Positions 26,794-36,749 of a stretch of DNA of 39,468 nucleotides are shown piece by piece. The notes under the pieces are model-generated. The model searched no databases. It saw nothing but the letters and a program-made list of their open reading frames with translations, and was not told the DNA's origin. The stretch comes from Shewanella decolorationis S12. Its GTDB lineage: Bacteria > Pseudomonadota > Gammaproteobacteria > Enterobacterales > Shewanellaceae. The DNA lies in the NCBI RefSeq assembly GCF_000485795.1, contig NZ_AXZL01000041.1, forward strand, positions 1 to 39,468, given 5' to 3'. Within the stretch, counting starts at the first letter, position 1. Every line of letters starts with the position of its first letter. The translations under genes and the position numbers were made by a program.

Positions 26794-27786
26794 ATGTCTA
26801 ACGTTGTTGTTTGTGCTTTATATAAGTTTGTTTCATTACCGCATTTTGAGTCGCTGCGTGAGCCACTCCTGTCCATGATGGAACAGGCCGAGATTAAAGG
26901 CACATTATTGCTGGCAAATGAAGGGATTAATGGCACTGTGGCTGGCTCTCAAGCCGCTATCGATGCACTGCTGGCTTGGTTGAATAACCAAAATGGCCTC
27001 GAAAACATTGTTTACAAGTTATCCTTTGACTATGAAATGCCTTTCTACCGCACTAAGGTGAAGCTGAAAAAAGAAATCGTCACTATGGGCGTTGAAGGTA
27101 TTGATCCGCTTAAAGTGGTTGGCACCTATGTAAAACCAAAAGACTGGAACGCACTAATATCCGATCCTGAAGTCATCGTCGTCGATACACGAAATGACTA
27201 TGAGGTGAAAATTGGCACCTTTAAAAATGCCATTAACCCAGAGACCGAAACCTTCAGAGAATTCCCTGAATATGTAAAACAAAATCTCGATCCTGCAAAG
27301 CATAAAAAAGTCGCGATGTTCTGTACTGGCGGTATCCGCTGTGAAAAATCGACCGCTTATTTAAAAGAGCAGGGCTTTGAAGAAGTTTATCACCTCGAAG
27401 GTGGTATCCTTAAGTACCTCGAAGAAGTGAAACAGGAAGAAAGCCTGTGGGAAGGCGAATGCTTCGTCTTCGATAACCGCGTGGCCGTTGACCATGATTT
27501 GAAAAAAGGTCAATACGATCAATGTAACGCATCTCGTATGCCGATCACTGAAGCCGAAAAATTAAGCCCTGCCTATGTGCAAGGCGTTAGCTGCCCACAT
27601 TGTATTGATAAGATTTCAGATGAGCAGCGTAAGCGTTTCGTTGAACGTGAGCGCCAAGTAAACTTAGCGAAATCACGTAACGAAGCACACATTGGTAGTG
27701 ATGTGAATCAAGTGATTGAAGCCCGCCGTCAAAAGAAAGAAGCGCTGCGCAAACAATCCGCTGAAAAGAACAAGGCTAAACAATAA
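26794..27786 (+). CDS. trhO: tRNA uridine(34) hydroxylase TrhO (YceA)
   Basis: This 330-residue protein matches E. coli YceA/TrhO, which hydroxylates uridine 34 in an oxygen-dependent step on the way to 5-methoxyuridine-type modifications. It has an N-terminal domain (1-110), a rhodanese domain (about 115-220) with active loop CTGGIRC (C177 to C183), and a C-terminal cysteine-bearing segment (CPHCIDKIS). The start at 26794 follows GAGGG by 5 bases. The lysine-rich tail is poorly conserved in the family. Confidence 0.92.
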   Translation: MSNVVVCALYKFVSLPHFESLREPLLSMMEQAEIKGTLLLANEGINGTVAGSQAAIDALLAWLNNQNGLENIVYKLSFDYEMPFYRTKVKLKKEIVTMGVEGIDPLKVVGTYVKPKDWNALISDPEVIVVDTRNDYEVKIGTFKNAINPETETFREFPEYVKQNLDPAKHKKVAMFCTGGIRCEKSTAYLKEQGFEEVYHLEGGILKYLEEVKQEESLWEGECFVFDNRVAVDHDLKKGQYDQCNASRMPITEAEKLSPAYVQGVSCPHCIDKISDEQRKRFVERERQVNLAKSRNEAHIGSDVNQVIEARRQKKEALRKQSAEKNKAKQ

Positions 27787-27844
27787 GGTAAGTAATAAGG
27801 TTTTTACCTCTCTCTTGAGCGCGTGCGTTCTCGACTATGACCAT

Positions 27845-27872
27845 AATGGCCCGACATGTTCGGGCCATTTTT
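27845..27872 (+). terminator. Terminator of trhO
   Basis: AATGGCCCGA (27845-27854) pairs with TCGGGCCATT (27860-27869) around CATGT, followed by T residues. Confidence 0.87.
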
Positions 27873-27987
27873 AACTAAATGTCTCAGTAACAGTGTTAGC
27901 ATGTTTAACCCTATGATAAATTTGCCTAAATAAAATAGTGTTTTGGCAAAGTCAGCTGTGCCAGACATCTCGCGGCAGGGACAGGGT

Positions 27988-28461
27988 ATGAGTATTTGGA
28001 AAGAGTTATACGACATTTTTGATAAAGAGCGTAGCCGCTGGCAGCAATCGTCGGCGGGTAAGCAGGTAATCAGCTTCGAGTTAAAGGCTAATTTAGGTTT
28101 TCTTGCTGATGCCTTGAGCAGTGGTTTGCCCCAACAGGCGATAATTCAAGGACTTGAGTGTTCACTCTTTGAGGCTAAAATTAAAGAAGGCTTATCATTG
28201 AGTAGTCTCAATCGGCGTACAGTAACATTGAAATTTATCGGTGAATTTGCTGAGTTTGCTAAATATGTTGGTAAAGAGAATTGCGAGCTGGTGGAGAATG
28301 CATACTCCAAAATCAAGTCGTTACAGAAACTAGCCTTAGCTCAACCGGATGGAAATTATGATCTTAAAATCAAGTCGCTGTTCCGATTTCTAGTATTTTT
28401 GGTTGCCCATCTAGAAAATCGGCCATTAGATCAAAAGTCTGTCCGTCATACGCGGGATTAA
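27988..28461 (+). CDS. Hypothetical soluble protein
   Basis: This 157-residue protein starts MSIWKELYDIFDKERSRWQQ at ATG 27988, 6 bases after AGGGA. It looks mainly helical, with charged amphipathic stretches and no signal peptide. The segment FRFLVFLVAHLENRP near the C-terminus is moderately hydrophobic but short. I do not recognise it. It follows the trhO terminator and is not obviously in an operon. Confidence 0.65.
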   Translation: MSIWKELYDIFDKERSRWQQSSAGKQVISFELKANLGFLADALSSGLPQQAIIQGLECSLFEAKIKEGLSLSSLNRRTVTLKFIGEFAEFAKYVGKENCELVENAYSKIKSLQKLALAQPDGNYDLKIKSLFRFLVFLVAHLENRPLDQKSVRHTRD

Positions 28462-29007
28462 CCTGTTTACACATTTCCCTTCTTTTATTGGGTTATGAAT
28501 CGTAGTGAATCATTATACTGAAACATGCTAACTAATCTTATCGCGGTAACATCAGTGTATTTTTGAAATTTGGGTAGTCTTTTTGAAAGACAGTATAGTT
28601 AAAACAATAACTTGAGACTCTGATTTTTAACTTTATGTAAAAGCTAATTACAGGATTAGCATTGTCGATTTAAAACTCTTTTTGCGAGAAATACTGTGAT
28701 GTATTTACAACCTCGGCGCATTAACGGATTTAAAAACGCACTCTCCAAGTGTATGGCAAATGTGCTTGTTTAAGTATCATCGTGAATTGAGTTTAGCTTT
28801 ATTTAAGTGTCCGTTGTTTCTAAACTGCATTTGGTTCGTTCCGGCTAGTTTGTGCTCGCCAGAACGAAAAAATTTAATCTCGAAACGTCAACACGCCCTA
28901 ATTATCAATATCTACACAGTATTGCTTGGCATTGCTTTAATCAACACAGCGGATTCAAGATGGTTTGTTTAATCAATCTGTTCTGTCCACTGTATCGACT
29001 TATTCAC
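28462..29007. other. Intergenic region without recognised genes
   Basis: About 546 A/T-rich bases. Small hairpins occur (GTCTTTTTGAAAGAC near 28577; GCTAAT/ATTAGC near 28642). Short reading frames from 28699 and 28760 lack family resemblance, so I do not call them. Decayed sequence is possible. Confidence 0.5.
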
Positions 29008-30639
29008 TCAATATCGACGTTTTGTTTTGAAAAAGGCAAGTAGTTGTTTTTGCTTACCGGCTTCAGCCAATACATCGTGGCAGGCCTTGCTAGCGCTGCC
29101 AACACCCATTACGTTTTGGTCGACTATTTCAACTGTAGAGGAAATGTTTTGGGAGATATCTTCAGTCACACTTGATTGTTCGCTAGAAGCCGTTGCAACG
29201 ACAGTATTGACATTAGATATTGTATTGACCGACGTGGAAATACCATGAAAAGCGTTACGTACCTTTTCCGAAACCATTTGAGATTCATCTAACAAACTTG
29301 TATTTGCTTTCATGTAATGATCTGCTTTTTCTGCTTGAGACTGTAGCTTGGAAATGATCCCTTGAATATCAATAGTCGATTGTTGTGTCTTAGCAGCCAG
29401 TGAGCGTACTTCATCTGCCACTACAGCAAAGCCGCGTCCTGCTTCTCCGGCCCGTGCTGCTTCAATTGCAGCATTTAATGCCAGTAAATTAGTTTGTTCG
29501 GAAATACTGGTAATAACGTCAATAACAGAGCCAATTTCAATCGAATAATCTTTTAGTTGATTCACTATGGCTCCTGAATCACGAATAGCAGCGCCGATTT
29601 TTTCAGAAATGACATCAGATTCACCGAGGGATTTATTACCCACAGTGACATTATCCATAGCCTCTCTTGCGCTGGTTTCAGCCTCAGTGGCATTTTTACT
29701 GACTTCTAGGGCTGTACTGGACATTTGATTGAGTGCGGTCGCGATTTGTTCTACCTGAACCAGCATTTGCTTAGAGTTATTTTCAACCTGACTCATAGTC
29801 GAGGCCAATACTTCCGCAGAAGTTGCGGTATTATCGGCAACGTTAATCAACTGCTCGGTCATTTCAGAAATTTTATCAGCAGTATCATTACAGCCCTTTG
29901 CCAATAGACCTAATTCGTTATTACCAATATCGTTAATACGATCCGTAAGATCGCCATTTGCTAATTTAGAAATAAAAGCCTGAACTGTCTTAATCGAAGT
30001 TATAATAAATCTCGATATGATAATCGATGTTGCTAATACCAATAGCGAAACAATGACTAAGATAAATAGCATTATTTTAATCGATTCATCGTAAATCTCA
30101 TCACCATAATTGCTCGCAGTTTGTGCTCCTTTGCTATTTAAATCAGATAATTTGAGTAATAAATCCGAATATTCGTTATAAGCATTTAGAGATTCGGTTA
30201 ACAGCAGTTGTTTGGCGTCTTCGTTCTTGTTTGCTCTTGAGAGAGTGAGAAGCTTCTGCTGAATTCCTAGGTACTCCTTATATAAGCGATTAAAATCATT
30301 GAATATGACTTTTTCTTCGTTTTCGCTGATCAGTTGTTGGTAGGTACGTATAGATTCGTCAATTTTCGCTTTGGTTTTATCCAATTCGCGTTCAGTATCT
30401 CGCATTTGAGCATCGTCCAATGAGAGAATATGACGGGATTCTAACACCCTAAGATCTGCCGTTTGGCCATTCAGTCGTTCTATAACGCGTACAGAAGGTA
30501 GCCAGTCGTTCGAAATGACGGTGGATTGCTCATTTATGACTTGCATTTTACCTATCGCTAGTATTGTTAACCCAAGAATCGCAATCATGGGAATTGCAAA
30601 AGCTCCAAGTAAAAGATGATTTATCTTTAGATTACGCAT
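29008..30639 (-). CDS. Methyl-accepting chemotaxis protein
   Basis: This 543-residue chemoreceptor has a first membrane segment at about 8-30, a periplasmic four-helix-bundle sensor domain (about 32-186), a second membrane segment ([20 protein letters not shown], about 188-208), a HAMP domain (about 209-265) and a cytosolic signalling domain. The hairpin tip [32 protein letters not shown] is intact. No C-terminal NWETF-like CheR tether is present. A GGGG ribosome site lies 5 bases before the ATG. No che genes are nearby, so it is an isolated receptor. The ligand is unknown. Confidence 0.94.
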   Translation of the reverse strand: MRNLKINHLLLGAFAIPMIAILGLTILAIGKMQVINEQSTVISNDWLPSVRVIERLNGQTADLRVLESRHILSLDDAQMRDTERELDKTKAKIDESIRTYQQLISENEEKVIFNDFNRLYKEYLGIQQKLLTLSRANKNEDAKQLLLTESLNAYNEYSDLLLKLSDLNSKGAQTASNYGDEIYDESIKIMLFILVIVSLLVLATSIIISRFIITSIKTVQAFISKLANGDLTDRINDIGNNELGLLAKGCNDTADKISEMTEQLINVADNTATSAEVLASTMSQVENNSKQMLVQVEQIATALNQMSSTALEVSKNATEAETSAREAMDNVTVGNKSLGESDVISEKIGAAIRDSGAIVNQLKDYSIEIGSVIDVITSISEQTNLLALNAAIEAARAGEAGRGFAVVADEVRSLAAKTQQSTIDIQGIISKLQSQAEKADHYMKANTSLLDESQMVSEKVRNAFHGISTSVNTISNVNTVVATASSEQSSVTEDISQNISSTVEIVDQNVMGVGSASKACHDVLAEAGKQKQLLAFFKTKRRY

Positions 30640-31274
30640 TTAAACCCCAATAGTGATGATATTGACACGAACTAACTTAAGTGAGGCCCAATCTGGCTGA
30701 TACCCTCACTAAATATATAAGCTAGCAATAGAACTTTCGCTATTCACGCAATGAAAATTTAAATTGCACTGGTACTTGGTCGTTTGCTCATGCCACCATA
30801 ATGCAGGACAAAAATGAATGTAGACCAATTACATTTCGCAATATTAATGCCTATAGCCATTCTTGCAGAAAACCAAAACACCTATGACAGCCAGTGTTGT
30901 GGTTATCGCTCAATCAATGTCCTAGGGATTTCTTTGTTATGCGGTCTGAATTTGGGCATAGATTAAGAAGAAACGAACCTGCTATGCTAGCTAAGGTAGT
31001 AGTTAACAAAAAATCGTCAAAAGCATCTTGTGCTAACAGGTTTTGCTCGAAATGGTACAAATTTAGAAAAACGTCGAATTGTGGGGGAATAGCGATAAAT
31101 GTGAACCAATCAATAGAGGCAAAATCAGACATAGCCGAAGGTGGGGCATGTTTGAATGTTTGTGGAAAAACCTAGAACAGGCTTGAAGATTTTATCTTAG
31201 ACACAAATAAAAATTAACCATATTTATGGATGATTATATTAAATTGAGGTTTTACGGGGAGTTAAAGCAAGAAA
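30640..31274. other. Intergenic region without recognised genes
   Basis: About 635 bases between the chemoreceptor and the tRNA genes. Overlapping frames on both strands (around 30894-31175) lack ribosome sites and family resemblance. I see no terminator, repeat or RNA gene that I can support. Confidence 0.5.
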
Positions 31275-31351
31275 TGGTACACCCGAGTGGACTCGAACCA
31301 CCGACCCCTACCATGTCAAGGTAGTGCTCTAACCAACTGAGCTACGGGTGC
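31275..31351 (-). tRNA. tRNA-Val (GAC)
   Basis: The cloverleaf on the minus strand has acceptor GCACCCG/CGGGTGT, D-arm GCTCAGTTGGTTAGAGC, anticodon stem CTACC/GGTAG with loop TTGACAT (anticodon GAC), T-loop TTCGAGT and an encoded CCA. Its 77 bases are identical to the copy at 31390. The first pair is G-U rather than the usual G-C. Confidence 0.97.
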
Positions 31352-31389
31352 ACTGTTTGAATTTCAAAATTTATACTCTTTGAAGAGAG

Positions 31390-31466
31390 TGGTACACCCG
31401 AGTGGACTCGAACCACCGACCCCTACCATGTCAAGGTAGTGCTCTAACCAACTGAGCTACGGGTGC
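31390..31466 (-). tRNA. tRNA-Val (GAC), second copy
   Basis: This is identical to the copy at 31275-31351, with 38 bases between them. The two are probably processed from one transcript starting at the promoter at 31522-31550, so this copy is the 5' member. Confidence 0.97.
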
Positions 31467-31521
31467 ATTGTTTTAATTGTTACCTCAACACAACCTTTCG
31501 TTGTGCTTTGGAACGAGCGCT

Positions 31522-31550
31522 ATATTAGGGGGATAGCGAAAGGCTGGCAA
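31522..31550 (-). promoter_or_regulatory. Promoter of the tRNA-Val pair
   Basis: On the minus strand, TTGCCA (31545-31550) and TAATAT (31522-31527) are separated by exactly 17 bases. A G/C-rich discriminator (AGCGCTCG) follows, typical of stringently controlled stable-RNA promoters. Confidence 0.75.
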
Positions 31551-31673
31551 GCAAAAAAATGAATTTTATTGTCAAATGGTGAATTGCTGTGCAACTTGTC
31601 CAGTGTTTCAGCAAAGTTGTTGATAAAACGGCAAGTTAGACTGTGCAACAGTCCAACATCACCCCGCACGAAA

Positions 31674-31704
31674 TAAAACGGCGAGCCAAATGCTCGCCGT
31701 TTTA
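31674..31704 (-). terminator. Terminator of the MATE gene
   Basis: AAAACGGCGAGC and GCTCGCCGTTTT pair perfectly around a 5-base loop, 14 bases after the MATE stop. T residues follow on the minus strand. Confidence 0.9.
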
Positions 31705-31717
31705 TCTTTCAATCTGC

Positions 31718-33097
31718 TTAATGATGCACGCTGTCGCCTTCAATCAAACTTAAATGCACACCATGCTTTTGAATATAACGAAGGCGGATGAAAAACAGCA
31801 GCGCCGCCGAGGTGAGGCCTGCAATTAATCCAGTCCAAAAACCATGGGCGCCCATGGCGGGTACGATAAAGTCGGTATACGCCAAGGTATAACCTAATGT
31901 CATGCCAATGCCCCAGTAGGAAAACAGCGTAATATAAAACGCACTGCGGGTATCTTTATATCCACGCAAGGCGCCGGCAGCGACCACTTGGACGGAGTCA
32001 GATAATTGATACAGCGCGGCCATCAACATCAAACTGCCCGCAAGTACCACCACTTCTGGATCGCTGTTATACAACTCAGCGATTTGGAAGCGGAATAACA
32101 CCGTTAAGATTGCCGTCGACAAGGCCAATGAAAGCGCCAACCACAATCCAACCTTTGCCACCACGGCAGAAATATCCGCGCGATCGCGGCCAAGGTAGTA
32201 GCCAATACGAATCGAGACGGCAATACCAATCGAGAGTGGCAACATAAATACTATGGCGGAAAAGTTCAGCGCAATCTGATGGCTGGCCACCACAGTCGCG
32301 CCTAATGGCGCCAACAGCAGGGCAATAATTGCAAATAGGCTCACCTCAAAGAAGAGCGCCATCGCAATCGGCATTCCAAGCTTAGTCATCTTTTTCATGG
32401 TGGCAAAATCAGGGCGATGGAACTGGCTAAAGGGCGCCAATGCGGCAAACTTTTTATGTAGCTGCATATAAATCGTCATGGCAATCAACATGGCCCAAAA
32501 CACTAGGGCTGTCGCGACACCACAACCGGCGCCGCCCATGGCTGGCACGCCGAAATGGCCATAAATAAAGATATAGTTCGCCGGAATATTCACCGCGAGC
32601 CCCACGAATCCGATGATCATGGTCGGTAATGTGTATGAAATCCCTTCGCTGCAACCACGTAATACCTGATAGAGCACAAATGCGGGCGCGCCCCATAAAA
32701 TACCGTCGATATATCCTATGGTTAAGTTGTACAATTGGGGCTCTAAATTCATATGGCTGAGCACTAGTGGGGCGGATGCAAGAAACACCATCACGCCAAG
32801 GCCACCAATTAAGGCCAGATAAGCGCCTTGAAACGCCAACGGTTGAATGGCTTTTTGATTATTTGCACCATTATGATGGGCAAATAAAGGCGTAAATGCC
32901 ATTAGTAACCCTTGAACGAATAGAATTGCGGGTAACCACAGACTAGTTCCCACGGCCACGGCAGCCATATCGACAGCACTGACGCGGCCCGCCATAACAG
33001 TATCGATAAACCCCATCATGGTTTGGGTCACTTGGGCGATCAACACTGGGAGTGCGAGTTGAATTAAGCGTTTGGCCTGAAAGCCTGAATGATTCAT
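31718..33097 (-). CDS. MATE-family multidrug exporter (MdtK/NorM type)
   Basis: This 459-residue inner-membrane exporter has about 12 membrane segments. The N-terminal stretch KRLIQLALPVLIAQVTQTMMGFIDTVMAGRVSAVDMAAVAVG is the typical MATE start, and the second half repeats the pattern (LGMPIAMALFFEVSLFAIIALLLAPLGATVVASHQIALNFSA). I chose ATG 33097 (MNHSGFQAKRL); longer frames would overlap ribE. In E. coli, mdtK is likewise divergent from riboflavin synthase, which supports the MdtK assignment. Transport is expected to be driven by sodium or protons. Confidence 0.92.
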   Translation of the reverse strand: MNHSGFQAKRLIQLALPVLIAQVTQTMMGFIDTVMAGRVSAVDMAAVAVGTSLWLPAILFVQGLLMAFTPLFAHHNGANNQKAIQPLAFQGAYLALIGGLGVMVFLASAPLVLSHMNLEPQLYNLTIGYIDGILWGAPAFVLYQVLRGCSEGISYTLPTMIIGFVGLAVNIPANYIFIYGHFGVPAMGGAGCGVATALVFWAMLIAMTIYMQLHKKFAALAPFSQFHRPDFATMKKMTKLGMPIAMALFFEVSLFAIIALLLAPLGATVVASHQIALNFSAIVFMLPLSIGIAVSIRIGYYLGRDRADISAVVAKVGLWLALSLALSTAILTVLFRFQIAELYNSDPEVVVLAGSLMLMAALYQLSDSVQVVAAGALRGYKDTRSAFYITLFSYWGIGMTLGYTLAYTDFIVPAMGAHGFWTGLIAGLTSAALLFFIRLRYIQKHGVHLSLIEGDSVHH

Positions 33098-33130
33098 AAA
33101 TACAGCCTTTAACGAATAAGCGAGCAAAAA

Positions 33131-33751
33131 ATGTTTACTGGTATAGTTCAAGCCACCTGTGAGGTGGTTGCAATACATAAGAAAGATGGCCTAAATACCC
33201 TTGAGGTAGCGTTTAAACCTGATTTGCATGAGGGACTTGCGATTGGCGCAAGTGTGGCAAATAACGGGGTATGTCTGACGGTGACTCAGGTCGTTGATGA
33301 TAGGGTATTTTTCGATGTAGTGGAAGAGACCTTAAGGTTGACAAACCTTGCCAATTTGACCGTTGGTCAGCGGGTGAACATTGAGCGTTCTTTGACGTTC
33401 GGTAGTGAAATCGGCGGCCATATCCTCTCGGGACACATTCATACCAAGGCGAAAGTGAGCCACATTAGTCACACCGAACAGCATTATGATCTGACCTTAA
33501 GCGTCGAGCCCAAATGGATGAACTATATCCTTTATAAAGGTTTTGTCGGGGTAAACGGTTGCAGCTTAACAGTAGGCGAGGTGACCGAGAGCAGTTTTAT
33601 GCTGCACTTGATCCCAGAAACCCTCAAATTAACCAATTTAGGCCAGTGTCAGCTTGGAGATGAGTTAAATATCGAAATTGACAGCCAAACCCAAGCCATC
33701 GTCGACACCGTCGAGCGTGTGCTGGCCAAACGTTTTAGCGGCAAATCTTAA
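33131..33751 (+). CDS. ribE: Riboflavin synthase alpha chain
   Basis: This 206-residue enzyme converts two 6,7-dimethyl-8-ribityllumazine molecules to riboflavin. It has two tandem lumazine-binding domains (about 1-97 and 98-195). MFTGIVQATCEV and NNGVCLTV in the first are echoed by GFVGVNGCSLTV in the second. It starts 33 bases from the divergent MATE gene, as ribE (ribC in older naming) does beside mdtK in E. coli. Here it stands apart from other rib genes. Confidence 0.95.
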   Translation: MFTGIVQATCEVVAIHKKDGLNTLEVAFKPDLHEGLAIGASVANNGVCLTVTQVVDDRVFFDVVEETLRLTNLANLTVGQRVNIERSLTFGSEIGGHILSGHIHTKAKVSHISHTEQHYDLTLSVEPKWMNYILYKGFVGVNGCSLTVGEVTESSFMLHLIPETLKLTNLGQCQLGDELNIEIDSQTQAIVDTVERVLAKRFSGKS

Positions 33752-33760
33752 TTAACATGC

Positions 33761-33961
33761 CTAGTAAATTTGCTCGTCGTCCGAGTCAATATATAACTCT
33801 ATGGTGCGACGGGCATCATCCACATGTAAACGCAGGTGGATGGGATTACAACAAATTCGGCAGTCATCGTAATAATCCTGATCGCCGCTGCTGGCATCAA
33901 TACTTATATGTTGATGGTGTCCGCAGTGGGGGCAGGCAATCACTTTATTCATGATCCTCAT
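33761..33961 (-). CDS. CPXCG-motif cysteine-rich small protein
   Basis: This 66-residue protein has CPHCG (residues 10-14) and a second pair in CRICC (34-38), a zinc-ribbon-like arrangement of the CPXCG cysteine-rich family. Acidic residues are frequent near the C-terminus. The ATG at 33961 has AGGAG 7 bases upstream and is preferred over the internal ATG at 33952. It is convergent with ribE, 9 bases apart. The function is unknown. Confidence 0.82.
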   Translation of the reverse strand: MRIMNKVIACPHCGHHQHISIDASSGDQDYYDDCRICCNPIHLRLHVDDARRTIELYIDSDDEQIY

Positions 33962-34182
33962 GGCGCAACTCCTCTCTAACGAATGCTAGGGATGACACTT
34001 GTCGCTAAGCCTTCACACTGGCTTTAGTTGAGTATACAAGAATGTGCCGTGGCAACTTAGATAAAGTCGGTATCAAAATCTCTGTAACTAGATTTTTCCG
34101 TTCCGCTCAGCGCGGGGTACTTTTTTCATTGGGATTTATCTCGCGTAAGAACCGTCAAGCAATGCGTACCAGTTAAGTTAAT

Positions 34183-34443
34183 TCAATCCTTTACCGTCAT
34201 AAGTTCGACAGGCGCCGTCGGTAATATGCCTTCCTCTATATTGTCACTAATGGCCTGCGATAGCTGTTCTATCTGCTGCAAAAGCTCGGCGTGGATATCG
34301 GCCTGTAAGCCTATGGCGTCGAATTGCACCACTTGGCGCTGAACCGCTCGGGGTTCAGGTAGTGTGAGTGGCGTGGGGCTAACTGGGATTGGGTTCTGGG
34401 CGACTTGGCTAAGTGCAACCGTCAATAGGATACTCGTGAACAT
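34183..34443 (-). CDS. Small exported protein, unknown function
   Basis: This 86-residue protein starts with a hydrophobic signal-like segment MFTSILLTVALSQVAQ, then a proline-rich linker (NPIPVSPTPLTLPEP) and a helical region LLQQIEQLSQAISDN. I chose ATG 34443, with GGAG 5 bases upstream; longer frames to 34536 lack a ribosome site. It is probably periplasmic. I do not recognise the family. Confidence 0.65.
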   Translation of the reverse strand: MFTSILLTVALSQVAQNPIPVSPTPLTLPEPRAVQRQVVQFDAIGLQADIHAELLQQIEQLSQAISDNIEEGILPTAPVELMTVKD

Positions 34444-34817
34444 ACCAACTCCTTTGGCTTCATTATTTACAGCGATGTGACTGCGCGGTAGGCATGGCGG
34501 AAACCTTAAACCAACCCGCAAACATTTAACGCGCATAGCGTAGGGGCGTTAGATGACTGCCACATGAACGATTGACTGCAATATGATGAATTCACGGCAA
34601 ACTTTGCGGATTGGTGTTAATAATGAAGCTGATTTGGGGGCTAAGCCCCGCAATTGGGCCATTTAACTTGCGCGCCTTAAAGACTATCCCGTAGAATAAC
34701 CGTCCTGCTACGCAAGGCGGCTAAGACTCCTGTACTGTCTTAACCTCGCGAGCATTCTCTTTTTACTTAATCACCATGTGGCCCTACGTGTGGGTCACCA
34801 CTGGACAAGGATATTTC
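34444..34817. other. Intergenic region holding the thrS leader
   Basis: The first 250 bases show no gene. The last part holds two hairpins (34700-34720 and 34778-34798) that look like the thrS translational operator, described separately. Confidence 0.6.
34700..34798 (+). promoter_or_regulatory. tRNA-Thr-like operator hairpins before thrS
   Basis: GTGGCCC (34778-34784) pairs with GGGTCAC (34792-34798) over seven base pairs, with a seven-base loop TACGTGT. CGT lies exactly at anticodon positions 34-36 and is a threonine anticodon. It sits about 30 bases before the thrS ATG, near the place of domain 2 of the E. coli thrS operator. A second hairpin (34700-34720, CCG-T-CCT with AGGCGG) may correspond to domain 4. 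Threonyl-tRNA synthetase would bind these and repress its own translation. Confidence 0.68.
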
Positions 34818-36746
34818 ATGCCTGTAATTACACTTCCTGATGGTAGCAAACGCGAGTTTGCACATCCCGTATCGACTCTCGATGTTGCCGCTGATATCGG
34901 CCCTGGTCTTGCTAAAGCCTGTATCGCTGGTCGCGTGAATGGCGAGCTCAAAGACGCTTGCGATCTTATCGAAACCGATGCTGAACTTTCTATTATTACC
35001 GCTAAAGACGAAGAAGGTATTGAAATCCTTCGCCATTCTTGCGCGCATTTATTAGGCCATGCAATCAAGCAATTATGGCCACAAACCAAGATGGCGATCG
35101 GTCCTGTGATCGATAACGGCTTCTATTATGACATCGATCTTGAGCACAAGCTGACTCAAGAAGATATCGAAGCCCTCGAAAAACGTATGCTGGAATTGGC
35201 GAAAACCAATTACGACGTAGTCAAACGCGTTGTGAGCTGGCAAGAAGCCCGTGATACCTTTGCCACGCGCGGTGAAGAATACAAGATCGCGATTCTGGAT
35301 GAAAATATCAGCAAAGATGCGACTCCAGCGCTGTATCATCATGAAGAATACACCGACATGTGCCGTGGTCCACACGTGCCAAACATGCGTTTCTGCCACC
35401 ATTTCAAGTTGATGAGCATTGCCGGCGCTTACTGGCGCGGTAACTCTGAAAATAAGATGCTGCAACGTATTTACGGTACTGCATGGGCGGATAAAAAAGC
35501 CCTTAGCACCCATTTAGCCCGCCTCGAAGAAGCGGCTAAACGTGACCATCGTAAAATTGGTAAGCAACTCGACCTCTACCATATGCAAGAAGAAGCACCA
35601 GGCATGGTGTTCTGGCATAACGATGGTTGGAGCATCTTCCTCGAATTAGAACGTTTCATTCGCCGTAAGTTAAATCAATACACTTACCAAGAAGTGAAAG
35701 GTCCGTTGATGATGGACCGCGTTTTATGGGAGCGCTCTGGTCACTGGGATAAATACTCAGAAGCCATGTTCACAACCAGCAGTGAAAACCGTGAATACGC
35801 GGTTAAGCCAATGAACTGCCCAGGCCACGTACAGATCTTCAACCAAGGCTTGAAATCTTACCGTGATCTGCCACTGCGTATGGCGGAATTTGGTTGCTGT
35901 CACCGCAATGAGCCATCTGGTTCGCTGCACGGTTTAATGCGCGTACGTGGTTTTACTCAAGACGATGCCCATATTTTCTGTACTGAAGATCAAGTTCAAG
36001 CTGAAGTCAGCTCTTGTATCCAAATGGTATACGACACTTACTCGACATTTGGCTTCGAAAATATCGTTGTAAAACTGTCGACTCGCCCAGAAAAGCGTAT
36101 CGGTGACGATGCCATGTGGGACAGAGCCGAAGAAGCTCTTAAGCAAGCCTTACGTGCGAACAATATCGAATTCACCATTTTACCGGGTGAAGGCGCCTTC
36201 TATGGTCCTAAGATTGAGTTCACGCTGCACGACTGTTTAGACCGTGCATGGCAATGCGGTACTGTGCAATTAGACTACGCATTACCGAGCCGTTTAGGTG
36301 CTACTTATGTCGCCGAAGATAACAGCCGTCAAACGCCTGTAATGATCCATCGTGCGATTTTAGGCTCGTTGGAGCGTTTCTTAGGTATTTTGATCGAAGA
36401 ATACGCAGGTCGTTTCCCAACTTGGTTGGCTCCAATGCAAGTTGTCGTGATGAATATCACCGACAAACAGGCTGATTATGTTGAAGAAGTGGTCAAATTC
36501 TTCAAAGAACAAGGTATTCGCGCCTCATTTGACTTGAGGAATGAGAAAATAGGCTTTAAAATACGCGAGCACACCTTAAGGCGTGTTCCTTATTTATTGG
36601 TCGTTGGCGATCAGGAAATGGAAAATAAGGAAGTTGCGGTGCGTACACGTGATGGCGTTGACTTAGGTAAGATGCGAATTGAAGATTTCGCCGCTAAGAT
36701 CCATCAACAAATTTCGCTCCGTAGTCTCAAATTGTTGGAGGAATAG
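34818..36746 (+). CDS. thrS: Threonine-tRNA ligase ThrS
   Basis: This class II synthetase of 642 residues has the length of the E. coli enzyme. It contains the TGS domain (1-61), the editing domain (about 62-225) with H73, H77, C182 and H186 for removing mischarged serine, the catalytic core (about 240-535; [12 protein letters not shown] carries the zinc cysteine) and the anticodon-binding domain (about 540-642). The start is ATG 34818, 6 bases after AAGGA, giving [10 protein letters not shown]. The stop overlaps the ribosome site of infC, which begins three bases later. Confidence 0.97.
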   Translation: MPVITLPDGSKREFAHPVSTLDVAADIGPGLAKACIAGRVNGELKDACDLIETDAELSIITAKDEEGIEILRHSCAHLLGHAIKQLWPQTKMAIGPVIDNGFYYDIDLEHKLTQEDIEALEKRMLELAKTNYDVVKRVVSWQEARDTFATRGEEYKIAILDENISKDATPALYHHEEYTDMCRGPHVPNMRFCHHFKLMSIAGAYWRGNSENKMLQRIYGTAWADKKALSTHLARLEEAAKRDHRKIGKQLDLYHMQEEAPGMVFWHNDGWSIFLELERFIRRKLNQYTYQEVKGPLMMDRVLWERSGHWDKYSEAMFTTSSENREYAVKPMNCPGHVQIFNQGLKSYRDLPLRMAEFGCCHRNEPSGSLHGLMRVRGFTQDDAHIFCTEDQVQAEVSSCIQMVYDTYSTFGFENIVVKLSTRPEKRIGDDAMWDRAEEALKQALRANNIEFTILPGEGAFYGPKIEFTLHDCLDRAWQCGTVQLDYALPSRLGATYVAEDNSRQTPVMIHRAILGSLERFLGILIEEYAGRFPTWLAPMQVVVMNITDKQADYVEEVVKFFKEQGIRASFDLRNEKIGFKIREHTLRRVPYLLVVGDQEMENKEVAVRTRDGVDLGKMRIEDFAAKIHQQISLRSLKLLEE

Positions 36747-36749
36747 GTC

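Noticed and set aside
28760..28972. 70-codon plus-strand frame between the hypothetical gene and the chemoreceptor
   Set aside because: No ribosome site, no motif and irregular composition. The surrounding DNA looks non-coding.
30894..31175. Overlapping frames on both strands (93 and 72 codons) in the gap before the tRNA genes
   Set aside because: Neither has a ribosome site or recognisable motifs, and the plus-strand product has an unnatural composition. Treated as chance frames.
33757..33954. 65-codon plus-strand frame after ribE
   Set aside because: It is the shadow of the CPXCG-type gene on the minus strand, which has a good ribosome site and a family motif.
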